Below, in pieces: positions 44,496-52,696 of a DNA stretch of 64,000 bases (position 1 is the stretch's first letter; each line of letters opens with the position of its first letter). The notes under the pieces were generated by a model. It saw nothing but the letters and a program-made list of their open reading frames with translations. It did no database searches and was not told where the DNA came from. This stretch comes from Endozoicomonas sp. OPT23. GTDB lineage: Bacteria; Pseudomonadota; Gammaproteobacteria; Pseudomonadales; Endozoicomonadaceae. Location of the stretch: assembly GCF_009653635.1 (NCBI RefSeq), contig NZ_PPFD01000002.1, positions 496,001 through 560,000 of the forward strand, written 5' to 3'. The translations under genes and the position numbers were made by a program.

Positions 44496-44706
44496 ACTTG
44501 GCACCTTCTTTTATTTTTATAGGTATGTGATTTATATCCGTTGCTTTCATTGACCTCTTTTGTCTGTCTAGGTTCCCTCCTACTGGTTTCAATCTTTATC
44601 GGGCTTTATAATTCGCCACCATGTAGCCGTGAGCAGACCGCTCAGGTCGGTAAATCGCATGGCATCACTCTCTTGATACCCCTGAACTCAGGGCTGGAAA
44701 CGAATT

Positions 44707-45798
44707 ATGGGCTTTAAGTGTGGCATCGTTGGTCTGCCCAACGTTGGTAAATCAACTCTGTTCAATGCGCTGACCAAAGCAGGTATTGATGCTGAGAACT
44801 TCCCTTTTTGTACTATCGAACCAAATGCTGGTGTTGTCGCCATGCCAGACCCGCGTCTGGATAAGCTGGCTGCGATTGTAAAGCCTGAGCGTGTTCTACC
44901 AACCACTATGGAATTTGTGGATATTGCAGGTCTGGTGGAAGGTGCGTCCAAAGGTGAAGGTCTGGGCAACAAGTTCCTGGCTAACATCCGTGAAACTGAT
45001 GCTATTGCACACGTTGTTCGTTGCTTTGAAAATGACAACGTCATTCACGTGGCCAACAAGATCGATCCTGCTGCTGATATCGGCATTATCAACATCGAAC
45101 TGGCTATGGCCGATCTGGAAAGCTGTGAAAAGCAGCTGCAGCGTGTCGTGCGTGTTGCAAAAGGTGGTGACAAAGAAGCCAAGGCTCAGAAAGATCTGCT
45201 GGAAAAAATTATTCCGCATCTGGAAGAAGGTAACCCGGTTCGCTCTCTGGAATTGAGTGATGCTGAGCAGGAGCTGACCAAAACTCTGCATCTTCTGACC
45301 ACCAAGCCAACAATGTATATTGCCAACGTTGACGAAGATGGTTTTGAAGATAATGAATACCTGGATGTAGTGAAAGGCATTGCGGCTGAAGAGGCGGCTG
45401 TTGTTGTGGTTGTTTGCAACAAGCTTGAATCTGAAATTGCCGAGCTGGAAGACGAAGAGCGTAACGAATTTCTGGCTGATCTGGGAATGGAAGAGCCGGG
45501 GCTGGATCGTGTGATCCGTGCCGGTTATGAGTTGCTGAACCTGCAAACTTACTTCACCGCTGGTGTGAAAGAAGTACGTGCATGGACTGTAAAGGTGGGC
45601 GCAACTGCACCTCAGGCGGCCGCTGTTATTCATACCGATTTCGAGCGTGGTTTTATCCGTGCTGAAGTAACCGCATACGACGACTTTATTCAATACAATG
45701 GTGAGCAGGGCGCGAAAGAAGCCGGCAAGCTGCGTGTTGAAGGTAAGGAATACATCGTAAAAGACGGCGATGTCATGCACTTCCGTTTTAACGTTTAA
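44707..45798 (+). CDS. ychF: ribosome-binding ATPase YchF (Obg family)
   Basis: YchF (EngD) is an ATPase of the Obg GTPase family that binds ribosomes and affects redox response and translation initiation. It has 363 residues as in E. coli. Motifs: G1 [14 protein letters not shown] at the N-terminus, [19 protein letters not shown], the ATP-specific NKLE in place of NKxD, and the C-terminal TGS domain. It closes the conserved block; genes between pth and ychF are extra. Confidence 0.97.
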   Translation: MGFKCGIVGLPNVGKSTLFNALTKAGIDAENFPFCTIEPNAGVVAMPDPRLDKLAAIVKPERVLPTTMEFVDIAGLVEGASKGEGLGNKFLANIRETDAIAHVVRCFENDNVIHVANKIDPAADIGIINIELAMADLESCEKQLQRVVRVAKGGDKEAKAQKDLLEKIIPHLEEGNPVRSLELSDAEQELTKTLHLLTTKPTMYIANVDEDGFEDNEYLDVVKGIAAEEAAVVVVVCNKLESEIAELEDEERNEFLADLGMEEPGLDRVIRAGYELLNLQTYFTAGVKEVRAWTVKVGATAPQAAAVIHTDFERGFIRAEVTAYDDFIQYNGEQGAKEAGKLRVEGKEYIVKDGDVMHFRFNV

Positions 45799-45825
45799 TA
45801 ATAGATAACCAGTATCGTGTGAATT

Positions 45826-45859
45826 TCTGTCAGCTGGCTTGTCCGAATGCCTGACAGAA
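45826..45859 (+). terminator. hairpin after ychF
   Basis: TTTCTGTCAG / CTGACAGAAA is a 10-bp stem with a ~14-nt loop and no T-run after it. It is placed between ychF and the tRNA promoter, so it may terminate or process the ychF transcript. Confidence 0.5.
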
Positions 45860-45938
45860 AGGAACTCTGCTTATCTATCGGTAAGGCGTAATCCCTGTAG
45901 GTATTTACTGAAAATGCCGAAAAAAGCAGCTCAATTGG

Positions 45939-45967
45939 TTGACAGGGAAGGGTTAAATCCTGAAAAT
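45939..45967 (+). promoter_or_regulatory. tRNA promoter, first unit
   Basis: TTGACA, a 17-bp spacer and GAAAAT, followed by a GC-rich GCGTCGC discriminator typical of stringently controlled stable-RNA promoters. It lies 17 bp before tRNA-Met. Confidence 0.75.
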
Positions 45968-45984
45968 GCGTCGCATCTTTCGGG

Positions 45985-46061
45985 GGCTAGGTAGCTCAGT
46001 TGGTTAGAGCACATCACTCATAATGATGGGGTCGGCAGTTCGAATCTGCCCCTAGCTACCA
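45985..46061 (+). tRNA. tRNA-Met, elongator (anticodon CAT), copy 1
   Basis: This 77-nt cloverleaf includes CCA: acceptor GGCTAGG/CCTAGCT with a G-T wobble at the first pair, D-arm GCTCAGTTGGTTAGAGC, anticodon loop CTCATAA, T-loop GTTCGAATC. The G-U first pair and Watson-Crick-like stem argue for elongator rather than initiator Met, which has a mismatched 1-72 pair and a three-GC anticodon stem. Confidence 0.93.
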
Positions 46062-46138
46062 TATTTCAATTACTGTTATTCACTGATTGACAGTAATTTG
46101 AAACGTGTTAACTTCGAAAGCGTCTGAAAAGACATTGC

Positions 46139-46213
46139 TGGGGTGTCGCCAAGCGGTAAGGCATCAGGTTTTGATCCTGACATGCGGGGGTTCGAATCCC
46201 TCCACCCCAGCCA
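46139..46213 (+). tRNA. tRNA-Gln (anticodon TTG), copy 2
   Basis: This is identical over its 75 nt to the tRNA-Gln at 36450-36524. It follows tRNA-Met by 77 bp; a TTGACA at 46087 may be part of a separate promoter, but the -10 is poor. Confidence 0.97.
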
Positions 46214-46246
46214 TTTAGTTATTCTCTTTCTTTTAAAGAAAGCTTC

Positions 46247-46275
46247 TTGACAAAATTGTCCTGAATGCAGAGAAT
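46247..46275 (+). promoter_or_regulatory. tRNA promoter, second unit
   Basis: TTGACA, 17-bp spacer, GAGAAT and a GCGTCCC discriminator, the same layout as the first tRNA promoter. It lies 16 bp before the second tRNA-Met. Confidence 0.7.
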
Positions 46276-46291
46276 AGCGTCCCGATTTGAT

Positions 46292-46368
46292 GGCTAGGTA
46301 GCTCAGTTGGTTAGAGCACATCACTCATAATGATGGGGTCGGCAGTTCGAATCTGCCCCTAGCTACCA
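46292..46368 (+). tRNA. tRNA-Met, elongator (anticodon CAT), copy 2
   Basis: This 77-nt sequence is identical to copy 1 at 45985-46061. It is followed by tRNA-Gln copy 3 after 42 bp, repeating the Met-Gln order of the first unit. Confidence 0.93.
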
Positions 46369-46410
46369 TTCAATATCGGGAATTAACGTTGAGATATTGA
46401 ACGTTAAAAT

Positions 46411-46485
46411 TGGAGTGTCGCCAAGCGGTAAGGCATCAGGTTTTGATCCTGACATGCGGGGGTTCGAATCCCTCCACTCCAGCCA
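46411..46485 (+). tRNA. tRNA-Gln (anticodon TTG), copy 3
   Basis: It is identical to the other two tRNA-Gln copies except for a compensated acceptor-stem change: TGGAGTG with CACTCCA instead of TGGGGTG with CACCCCA. The pair is kept, showing that the copy is functional. Confidence 0.97.
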
Positions 46486-46493
46486 TATTAGAA

Positions 46494-46527
46494 AAGCCTG
46501 TTAGTGAAAGCTAACGGGCTTTTTTTA
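46494..46527 (+). terminator. intrinsic terminator of the tRNA cluster
   Basis: AAGCC-TGTTAG-TGAAAG-CTAACG-GGCTT followed by a run of Ts: a long stem and T-run right after the last tRNA-Gln. Confidence 0.9.
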
Positions 46528-46586
46528 TGCCTGCTAAAAAAGCATAATCCTCTCTTCTTTTTTCCTTATCCTTCATTTTCCTCTCC

Positions 46587-47381
46587 ATGGAGTCAGGTTT
46601 GGACATTGTTCTCTCATTAGACTGGGCGCTGCTGCTGTTTTTTGTAGCACTCGCTGCAGGGTTTGTTGACTCTATCGCTGGTGGCGGTGGTTTGATTACT
46701 GTTCCAGCTCTCCTGGCAGTAGGGTTGTCCCCGGCTCAGGCGCTGGCAACAAACAAGTTGCAGAGTTGTGGTGGCTCGTTCACTGCCAGCCTCTACTTTG
46801 TTCGCCGTGGGTTGGTGTCTCTAAAAGAGATGCGCTTTGCCATTGCTATGACCTTTATAGGGAGTGCTTTTGGCACGATTCTGGTGCAGTCCATCGATGC
46901 AAGCGTTATGGAGAAGGTGATTCCTTTTCTGATTCTGGGGATAGCAGTCTACTTTATTCTCTCAAAAGGCGCCTCAGCGGCTGAGGATAAGCAGCAGAAG
47001 ATCTCTCTGGTTGCTTTTTCTTGCACTGCAGCGATGGGTATAGGCTTTTATGATGGTTTCTTTGGGCCGGGTACGGGCTCATTTTTTGCCATAGCTTTCG
47101 TCAGTCTGCTGGGTTTTTCGCTGACCAAGGCGACAGCTCATACTAAGGTACTGAATTGCACCAGTAACCTGGCGGCACTGTTGTTCTTTGTGTTGGGTGG
47201 ACATGTTGTTTGGGTGGTTGGTTTGGTGATGATGGCTGGACAGTTTATTGGCGCCAGGTTGGGTTCCAGAATGGTGGTCAGCCGAGGGCAGCAGATTATT
47301 CGACCAATGATTGTGCTGATTGCTGTGACGATGAGTGGGAAATTACTCTGGGAGCAATATTCTCACCTTTTGTTTTCTTAG
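46587..47381 (+). CDS. yfcA: TSUP-family membrane permease (YfcA/TauE-SafE type)
   Basis: This 264-residue inner-membrane protein has ~8 hydrophobic segments. The signature repeats of the family are both present: GFVDSIAGGGGLITVPALL...LATNKLQS in the first half and GFYDGFFGPGTGSFFAIAF...AHTKVLN in the second. TSUP proteins export sulfite, sulfoacetate or other small anions; YfcA itself has unknown substrate. The TAG stop (47379-47381) is provided by the end of a palindromic repeat, so the C-terminus may have been trimmed by that insertion. Confidence 0.9.
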   Translation: MESGLDIVLSLDWALLLFFVALAAGFVDSIAGGGGLITVPALLAVGLSPAQALATNKLQSCGGSFTASLYFVRRGLVSLKEMRFAIAMTFIGSAFGTILVQSIDASVMEKVIPFLILGIAVYFILSKGASAAEDKQQKISLVAFSCTAAMGIGFYDGFFGPGTGSFFAIAFVSLLGFSLTKATAHTKVLNCTSNLAALLFFVLGGHVVWVVGLVMMAGQFIGARLGSRMVVSRGQQIIRPMIVLIAVTMSGKLLWEQYSHLLFS

Positions 47382-47543
47382 AGGCTGTTTGAAAAGTATC
47401 GTCCGTTGTGAGGATTGCAGGAAATTGAGGATAAAAATGCGGCTCTGAGAGGAGAATAGCTAGCTATTTGACGAACAAAGCCGCATTTTTAGACCGATTT
47501 ACTGTGACCGCAGCAGGGCAGATATTTTCAAACAGCCTCTTAG
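47378..47543. mobile_element. palindromic MITE-like repeat, full copy D (~166 bp)
   Basis: The ends TTAGAGGCTGTTTGAAAAGT and the inverted partner ...CAAACAGCCTCTTA enclose an inner inverted repeat (AAAAATGCGGCT / AGCCGCATTTTT). It is the reverse complement of copy A with few differences. No ORF. The left end carries the stop codon of yfcA; the right end lies ~45 bp before cls. Confidence 0.82.
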
Positions 47544-47588
47544 TTCTGGGTTATTATTCATAGCCCATTATTAATATCTGAATAGCGA

Positions 47589-49055
47589 ATGGATATCAGC
47601 TGGCTCAGTGTTTTATTTGGTGCTGTCTATATTGGTCTGATTATGGCCTTTGGCATCAACGTCATAATGCAAAGACGTCCAGTCGGAGTGACTCTGACCT
47701 GGCTCTTGCTGCTGTTTATCCTTCCGGTTGCTGGTTTCTTCTTCTATTTACTCTTTGGTTCCAGAAGATTGGGGAGTCGACGCCTTAAGAGGATAGAAAG
47801 TCTATATCCTGATTACGCCCAGTGGTCTGAACACCTTTCCAGAGTGCTTGAGGTGCATCAGGAGTCCTGCCCTTCCCGAGCTGTTCATACCGGTGTTTAT
47901 AAACTGGCAGAACAGACGCTGGGTATTCCTGTACTTCCTTCCGATCGACTTCAGCTGTTTCACGAAACCGACAACATTCTTGAAGGGCTGTTAAACGACG
48001 TTAATGGCGCACAAGAAAGTATTGTCCTTGAGTTTTATATCTGTGAGCCGGAAGGTCGTATTGCGCAGCTGGCTGAAGCGGTTATTGCTGCGGCAAGGCG
48101 AGGTGTTGAGTGTGCAGTTGTGCTCGATGCAGTAGGAAGCTGGTCATTTTTGAAGAGCGACTGGCTGCAGCGATTTCGTAAAGAAGGTATTAGTGTTACT
48201 GAGTCCATGCCAGTAGGTTTGCTGCGAATGCTGTTTGAAAGAGTCGATATTCGTAACCACCGAAAGCTGCTGGTAGTGGATGATCAGATAGCCTGGAGTG
48301 GCAGCTTCAATCTGGTCGATCCTGTTCTGTTTAAACAGGATGCCAGTGTCGGGCAGTGGGTCGATGCCATGATTCGTCTTGAGGGTGTGCCTGCTCATGT
48401 CTTATCAACCATTGCGCTCTGGGATAAAGCGATGGAAACTGGTGAAAATCACCCGCTGTTTCATACCAACTACCAGATGCCCGAGTCTTCGCTGAGCTGT
48501 TATACGGGAGCCGACGTCCATGTGCTGCCTTCCGGTCCGGGTATTGATCGAGAGCGTTTGCATCAGGTTTTGCTGACTGCTATCTATGAAAGCAAGGAAG
48601 AACTACTGATTTCTACGCCTTACTTTGTCCCGGATGAGTCTTTGTTGCAGGCACTCAAGACGGCTTCCATGCGCGGAGTTGATGTCCAACTGCTGGTGCC
48701 TTATCGAAACGATTCCAGAATGGTGCACTATGCCAGTCGTTCTTATTACGATGAGTTGCTGAGTGCCGGCATAAAAATTCACCAGTTCAAAGGTGGGCTG
48801 CTGCACACCAAGTGTGTTTTGGTGGACCGTTCTACTGTGCTGTTCGGGACGGTGAATCTCGACATGCGCAGCGTCTGGCTCAACTACGAAGTGACCATGA
48901 TCATCTACGGCCATGCTTTTGGCTTGACGATGACAACGCTACTGGAGCAATACATTCAGCAGTCTGAGCTGGTTGACGCTAAACGCTGGAATAAAAGACC
49001 CTTCTCTAAAAAGCTGCGTGAAAATCTTTTTCAGATATTTAGTCCGCTACTTTGA
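47589..49055 (+). CDS. cls: cardiolipin synthase (ClsA-like)
   Basis: Cls condenses two phosphatidylglycerols to cardiolipin in the inner membrane. It has 488 residues (E. coli ClsA 486). Two N-terminal membrane helices (~4-26, 36-58) precede two PLD domains with HxKx4D motifs: NHRKLLVVDDQIAWSGSFN (~220) and HTKCVLVDRSTVLFGTVNLDMRS (~400). This two-TM layout is ClsA, not ClsB/C. It stands alone. Confidence 0.94.
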   Translation: MDISWLSVLFGAVYIGLIMAFGINVIMQRRPVGVTLTWLLLLFILPVAGFFFYLLFGSRRLGSRRLKRIESLYPDYAQWSEHLSRVLEVHQESCPSRAVHTGVYKLAEQTLGIPVLPSDRLQLFHETDNILEGLLNDVNGAQESIVLEFYICEPEGRIAQLAEAVIAAARRGVECAVVLDAVGSWSFLKSDWLQRFRKEGISVTESMPVGLLRMLFERVDIRNHRKLLVVDDQIAWSGSFNLVDPVLFKQDASVGQWVDAMIRLEGVPAHVLSTIALWDKAMETGENHPLFHTNYQMPESSLSCYTGADVHVLPSGPGIDRERLHQVLLTAIYESKEELLISTPYFVPDESLLQALKTASMRGVDVQLLVPYRNDSRMVHYASRSYYDELLSAGIKIHQFKGGLLHTKCVLVDRSTVLFGTVNLDMRSVWLNYEVTMIIYGHAFGLTMTTLLEQYIQQSELVDAKRWNKRPFSKKLRENLFQIFSPLL

Positions 49056-49521
49056 GTCCCTTCCTTAATATTTCTATTCTTCTTTGAATTTTATAAATCA
49101 GTAATGATTATATTTATTTTGAAAGAGTAATTTTTAATTCATTGATTGAATTAGTCGAACGCCTTAACTTGATTGGTGAATTTGTTAATTCACTCCGTAT
49201 TAAGTCTGATGAAGTTTCAATGTTAAGTTTTTTCTCAAATTAATTCATCGAATCACAGTGATTTAATATTTACTGACACAAGACAACTTCTGTACAATTA
49301 ATAACACGTATTATCGATAGTACATCACAGTCTCCCTATTGGTATTAATCGGTCAATATCGTCGATTTTGTTTCAGGTCATAGGATGGCCGCGTCGTTTA
49401 AATGGAAATTGCAGAATAGCAACAGCCGCTAAATGTTAATTACCGGTTATCGGCCTCTCTTTGCTCGAATTTTGCCTTTCAGTGGGATGTTAAGTTTTTA
49501 ATCACTGAGCTGAGTTTTCTC
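49056..49521. promoter_or_regulatory. AT-rich region upstream of the first nuclease gene
   Basis: These 466 bp have a low GC content and no credible ORF. They include inverted GTGAATT...AATTCAC near 49175-49195. Promoter elements for the nuclease gene should be here, but no convincing -35/-10 pair was found. Confidence 0.35.
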
Positions 49522-52344
49522 GTGTCTAAAAAAACTATGAAACAAAATCTGGCGCTGACTGCGCTGGCTTCTGCTGTTATGGCAGCTTCTTCTGTTGCGC
49601 CTGCTGATTTGATTATTAGTGAGTATGTTGAAGGTACGGGCTATAATAAGGCGATTGAATTATTTAATACTGGCGATGTAGCTGTAGATTTAGCACGCTA
49701 CAAACTGGTGATGTTCGATGAAGGTAATAAGTCAAAGGTTAATGAAGTTTCTTTGACTGGTAGCCTTGAGCCTAATCAGATCTACCTTATTGCTAAGAGC
49801 AACAAAAATAATAAAACACCACTCAAATTAAAAACTGATGGTGGTAAAGCTGACTCTGTAAGTTCTAGTAAGTTTTTTAATTTTAATGGTGACGACCCTG
49901 TAGAGTTGCAGCTGCAAGATGGTACAACTGTTGATGCAGTAGCTGCTAAGAAAGATACCTCTCTATCACGAAAAGTTGGTGTAGCTACGCCATCGGAAGC
50001 ATTTGATGCTGATCAATGGAGTGAGGTTAAAATAACAAAAGACTACACTTACAACCAGTTGGGGTTTAGGCCTGGTGAGCAAGGTGCTGAACCAACTCCA
50101 CCAACTCCACCAACGGCCTGGGACAGTTCTAGCGCCACCATTACCCCAATCAACGAAATTCAAGGTGATAGCTTCCGTAGCCCGGAGGTTCCTGATGGTA
50201 AATACGAATCTGAAGATGAGTATGCTGTTCAGGGTATCGTAACAAAGAAAGTGTCTACTCTTTACAAAGGGTTTTTCCTACAGGAAGAGACAGGGGATGG
50301 TAATGATAAAACCTCTGAAGGTATTTTTATCTATACTGGCGGGGCTGCACTGGCAGGCTTGGATGAAGGTGATCGGGTAGTCGTTAAGGGCAAAGTTAAA
50401 GAAAACTATGGCCAGACCCAAATCAATATTGGTAAAACTGACAAGGGTGCGCTCAAGTTCGACGTAAAAGCAAAAGCTGCCACTCCGGAAATCACCCCTG
50501 TAGAGCTCATTTTCGGTAGTTCGGAAACCTTGAAAAGCCAGCTGGAAAAATACGAAGGTATGCTGGTAAGTACTACGGATTCCAACCTTGTTGTAACGAG
50601 AAACTTTGGTTTTGATTTCGACGGTTTCCGCAATAACATGGTGTTGTCTCTAGAGAAGCCGCTCTACAAACCAACTCAAAAGCATGCTGCACTGAGTGAT
50701 GAAGCTAAAGCATTGGCAGCTAAAAACACCAGTAATCAGCTATACGTTGAAACGGATGAGAAGCCAGCAAACGGTGTTATTCCCTACTTTACAGAATTTG
50801 ATGCTGACAACGATTATATTCTGATCGGGGATAAGGTGGATAAGCTCGAGGGTGTGCTGGGATACAGTCATGACCAATTCCGTCTGGTTGCAAAAACAGG
50901 TGAAAACCTCGAAGCAGGAAACTTTGTTCACAAATTCTCAAAACGGACTTTGGAACCTAAAGCTAAAAAAGGGGAAAATCTTCGTATTGCCAGTTTCAAC
51001 GTTCTTAATTACTTCAATAAGAGTGTTGGTGGCGACGATAATCCGTCAAGTGGCAATCAAAATCGCGGAGCCTCGTCAGAGACTGATTTTGCTAAACAGA
51101 GAACTAAAATCATCAATGCTATGGTGGCCATGGACGCTGATGTTATCGGTTTGATGGAAATTGAAAACAATGGTTTTGGTGAAAAATCTGCTATTCAGGA
51201 TCTCCTGAACGGTTTGAATGCAGAGATGGCGCAAGGGAATGAGTACGCATTTGTTAAGTCTCCAGATGGTGGTGTGGTTGGTTCTGACGCTATCGCAGTT
51301 GGCATGATTTATCGACCCGGCAAGGTTGCGCTAAAAGGAGCGTCTGAAGTAATTGTAATGCCGTCTCAGTCATTCACTTATCAAGGCAAGCTAAAAGGTG
51401 AAACGACTGAAAAGACGCAGAACAAATATCAGAGAAACTCTCTTCTTCAAACGTTTGTGGTAAAGGTTGATGGTAAAGAGCAACCTTACGAATTTACCGC
51501 TGTTGTGAACCATTTCAAATCCAAAGGTTCTGAATGTCATAACGATTATGCAGAGTACAAAGGCTTTGGTAATGCTGCAGATGGTATTCCGATAAAGCTG
51601 AGTAAAGGGTCTTATAAAATTGATAAAACTAATAGAAATGAGAAAGCTACAAGAATTGATCAATACCAAGAAGATCTTCAGGGTAGCTGTAACGAGTTCC
51701 GTGTTTCGGCTGCAGAAACTCTAGGCAAGTACCTGAAAGCAAATAATGATGGTGAGAATGTCCTTATATTGGGCGATCTGAATGCCTATGGGAAAGAAGA
51801 TCCGGTTAGACTACTGACTGATTACCAGTGGAAAGATGGTGATAGAAAACTAACCACAGCACCTTATACCAAGATTGGAACAGCTGATCTGGATGGTGAA
51901 AGTGGTCGTGCACTCACACAAGGCTTTGGTTATGTTAATCTGGCGGATCATGTAGCTGAACGTGAGAATGAAACAGATGTCTTCTCTTACAGTTATGGTG
52001 GTGAGTTAGGTAGCCTTGATCATGTTCTAGCCTCTCAGAAAATGATTGACGAGAATGTTATTGCAGATGTAACGGACTGGCATATCAACTCTGTTGAAAA
52101 CAGCTTGTTTGAATACTCTCGCGAGTATTCTGGCAGCATTGAGAAGTCTGATAATGTCTACAGTTCTTCTGATCATGATCCGGTTCTGATTGATCTGAAT
52201 CTTGGTGGAGAGGTTGTAAGACCGGAACCTGCAGAACCTTCTTCAGGAAGTGCCAACAGCTCCGGTGGCGGTAGCTTCGGTTTCCCAATGCTGGGTCTTG
52301 GTCTTCTGTCTCTGTTCGGTCTGCGTCGTAAGCGCAAGGTGTGA
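49522..52344 (+). CDS. extracellular nuclease, ExeM/NucH type, with GlyGly-CTERM tail
   Basis: This 940-residue exported nuclease has a signal peptide (~8-27, ALTALASAVMAASSVAPA). Then comes a lamin-tail-like domain (~28-170, LIISEYVEGTGYNKAIELFN), an OB-fold domain (~205-340, AVQGIVTKK...GFFLQEE), and an endonuclease/exonuclease/phosphatase domain (~485-900) with ASFNVLNYFN, LMEIENNGFG, VVNHFKSKGSECHN, LILGDLNAYGKEDP, LGSLDHVLAS and SSDHDPVLIDLN. The last ~25 residues, SGGGSFGFPMLGLGLLSLFGLRRKRK, form a GlyGly-CTERM signal: glycine motif, hydrophobic helix, basic tail, processed by rhombosortase after T2SS export. A GTG at 49522 is the ORF start; the ATG at 49537 is an alternative. The gene is notably more AT-rich than its paralogue downstream. 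Confidence 0.92.
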   Translation: MSKKTMKQNLALTALASAVMAASSVAPADLIISEYVEGTGYNKAIELFNTGDVAVDLARYKLVMFDEGNKSKVNEVSLTGSLEPNQIYLIAKSNKNNKTPLKLKTDGGKADSVSSSKFFNFNGDDPVELQLQDGTTVDAVAAKKDTSLSRKVGVATPSEAFDADQWSEVKITKDYTYNQLGFRPGEQGAEPTPPTPPTAWDSSSATITPINEIQGDSFRSPEVPDGKYESEDEYAVQGIVTKKVSTLYKGFFLQEETGDGNDKTSEGIFIYTGGAALAGLDEGDRVVVKGKVKENYGQTQINIGKTDKGALKFDVKAKAATPEITPVELIFGSSETLKSQLEKYEGMLVSTTDSNLVVTRNFGFDFDGFRNNMVLSLEKPLYKPTQKHAALSDEAKALAAKNTSNQLYVETDEKPANGVIPYFTEFDADNDYILIGDKVDKLEGVLGYSHDQFRLVAKTGENLEAGNFVHKFSKRTLEPKAKKGENLRIASFNVLNYFNKSVGGDDNPSSGNQNRGASSETDFAKQRTKIINAMVAMDADVIGLMEIENNGFGEKSAIQDLLNGLNAEMAQGNEYAFVKSPDGGVVGSDAIAVGMIYRPGKVALKGASEVIVMPSQSFTYQGKLKGETTEKTQNKYQRNSLLQTFVVKVDGKEQPYEFTAVVNHFKSKGSECHNDYAEYKGFGNAADGIPIKLSKGSYKIDKTNRNEKATRIDQYQEDLQGSCNEFRVSAAETLGKYLKANNDGENVLILGDLNAYGKEDPVRLLTDYQWKDGDRKLTTAPYTKIGTADLDGESGRALTQGFGYVNLADHVAERENETDVFSYSYGGELGSLDHVLASQKMIDENVIADVTDWHINSVENSLFEYSREYSGSIEKSDNVYSSSDHDPVLIDLNLGGEVVRPEPAEPSSGSANSSGGGSFGFPMLGLGLLSLFGLRRKRKV

Positions 52345-52376
52345 ATATTTAGTCAATAATTAGCTTAAATATATTA

Positions 52377-52406
52377 ATGGCGGCTCAATTGAGTCGCCAT
52401 TTTTTT
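52377..52406 (+). terminator. intrinsic terminator after the first nuclease gene
   Basis: ATGGCGGCTCAA / TTGAGTCGCCAT, a 12-bp near-perfect palindrome with one mismatch, is followed by a T-run. It separates the two nuclease genes into independent transcripts. Confidence 0.85.
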
Positions 52407-52696
52407 AAATTTATAATTCAAATTAGGCGAGTGTCTTATTAAATAGTTGTTATGGGTTTGTTATCTTCCGATGCACTCTGTTGCTTTGTTTGTGAAATAG
52501 AACACACTTTTACCACCTTATTACAAGTATGATCGCTCGTCTGGACTACTTGTGCTGCTGTACTGTTTTTACTTCATCAGCCTCTCACGGAACGAATCTT
52601 CAAAAAAACGTCACTGACTGTTCATATATTAATTTTAAAATCTGATCAGTTTTCAAAAGTGCATTTTATTATTTAAATTCTCAACCGGGGGTTCCA
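52407..52696. promoter_or_regulatory. spacer upstream of the second nuclease gene
   Basis: About 290 bp of AT-rich DNA without an ORF. CCGGGGGTTCC lies just before the ATG at 52697 and may provide the ribosome site. No specific operator was recognised. Confidence 0.3.
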
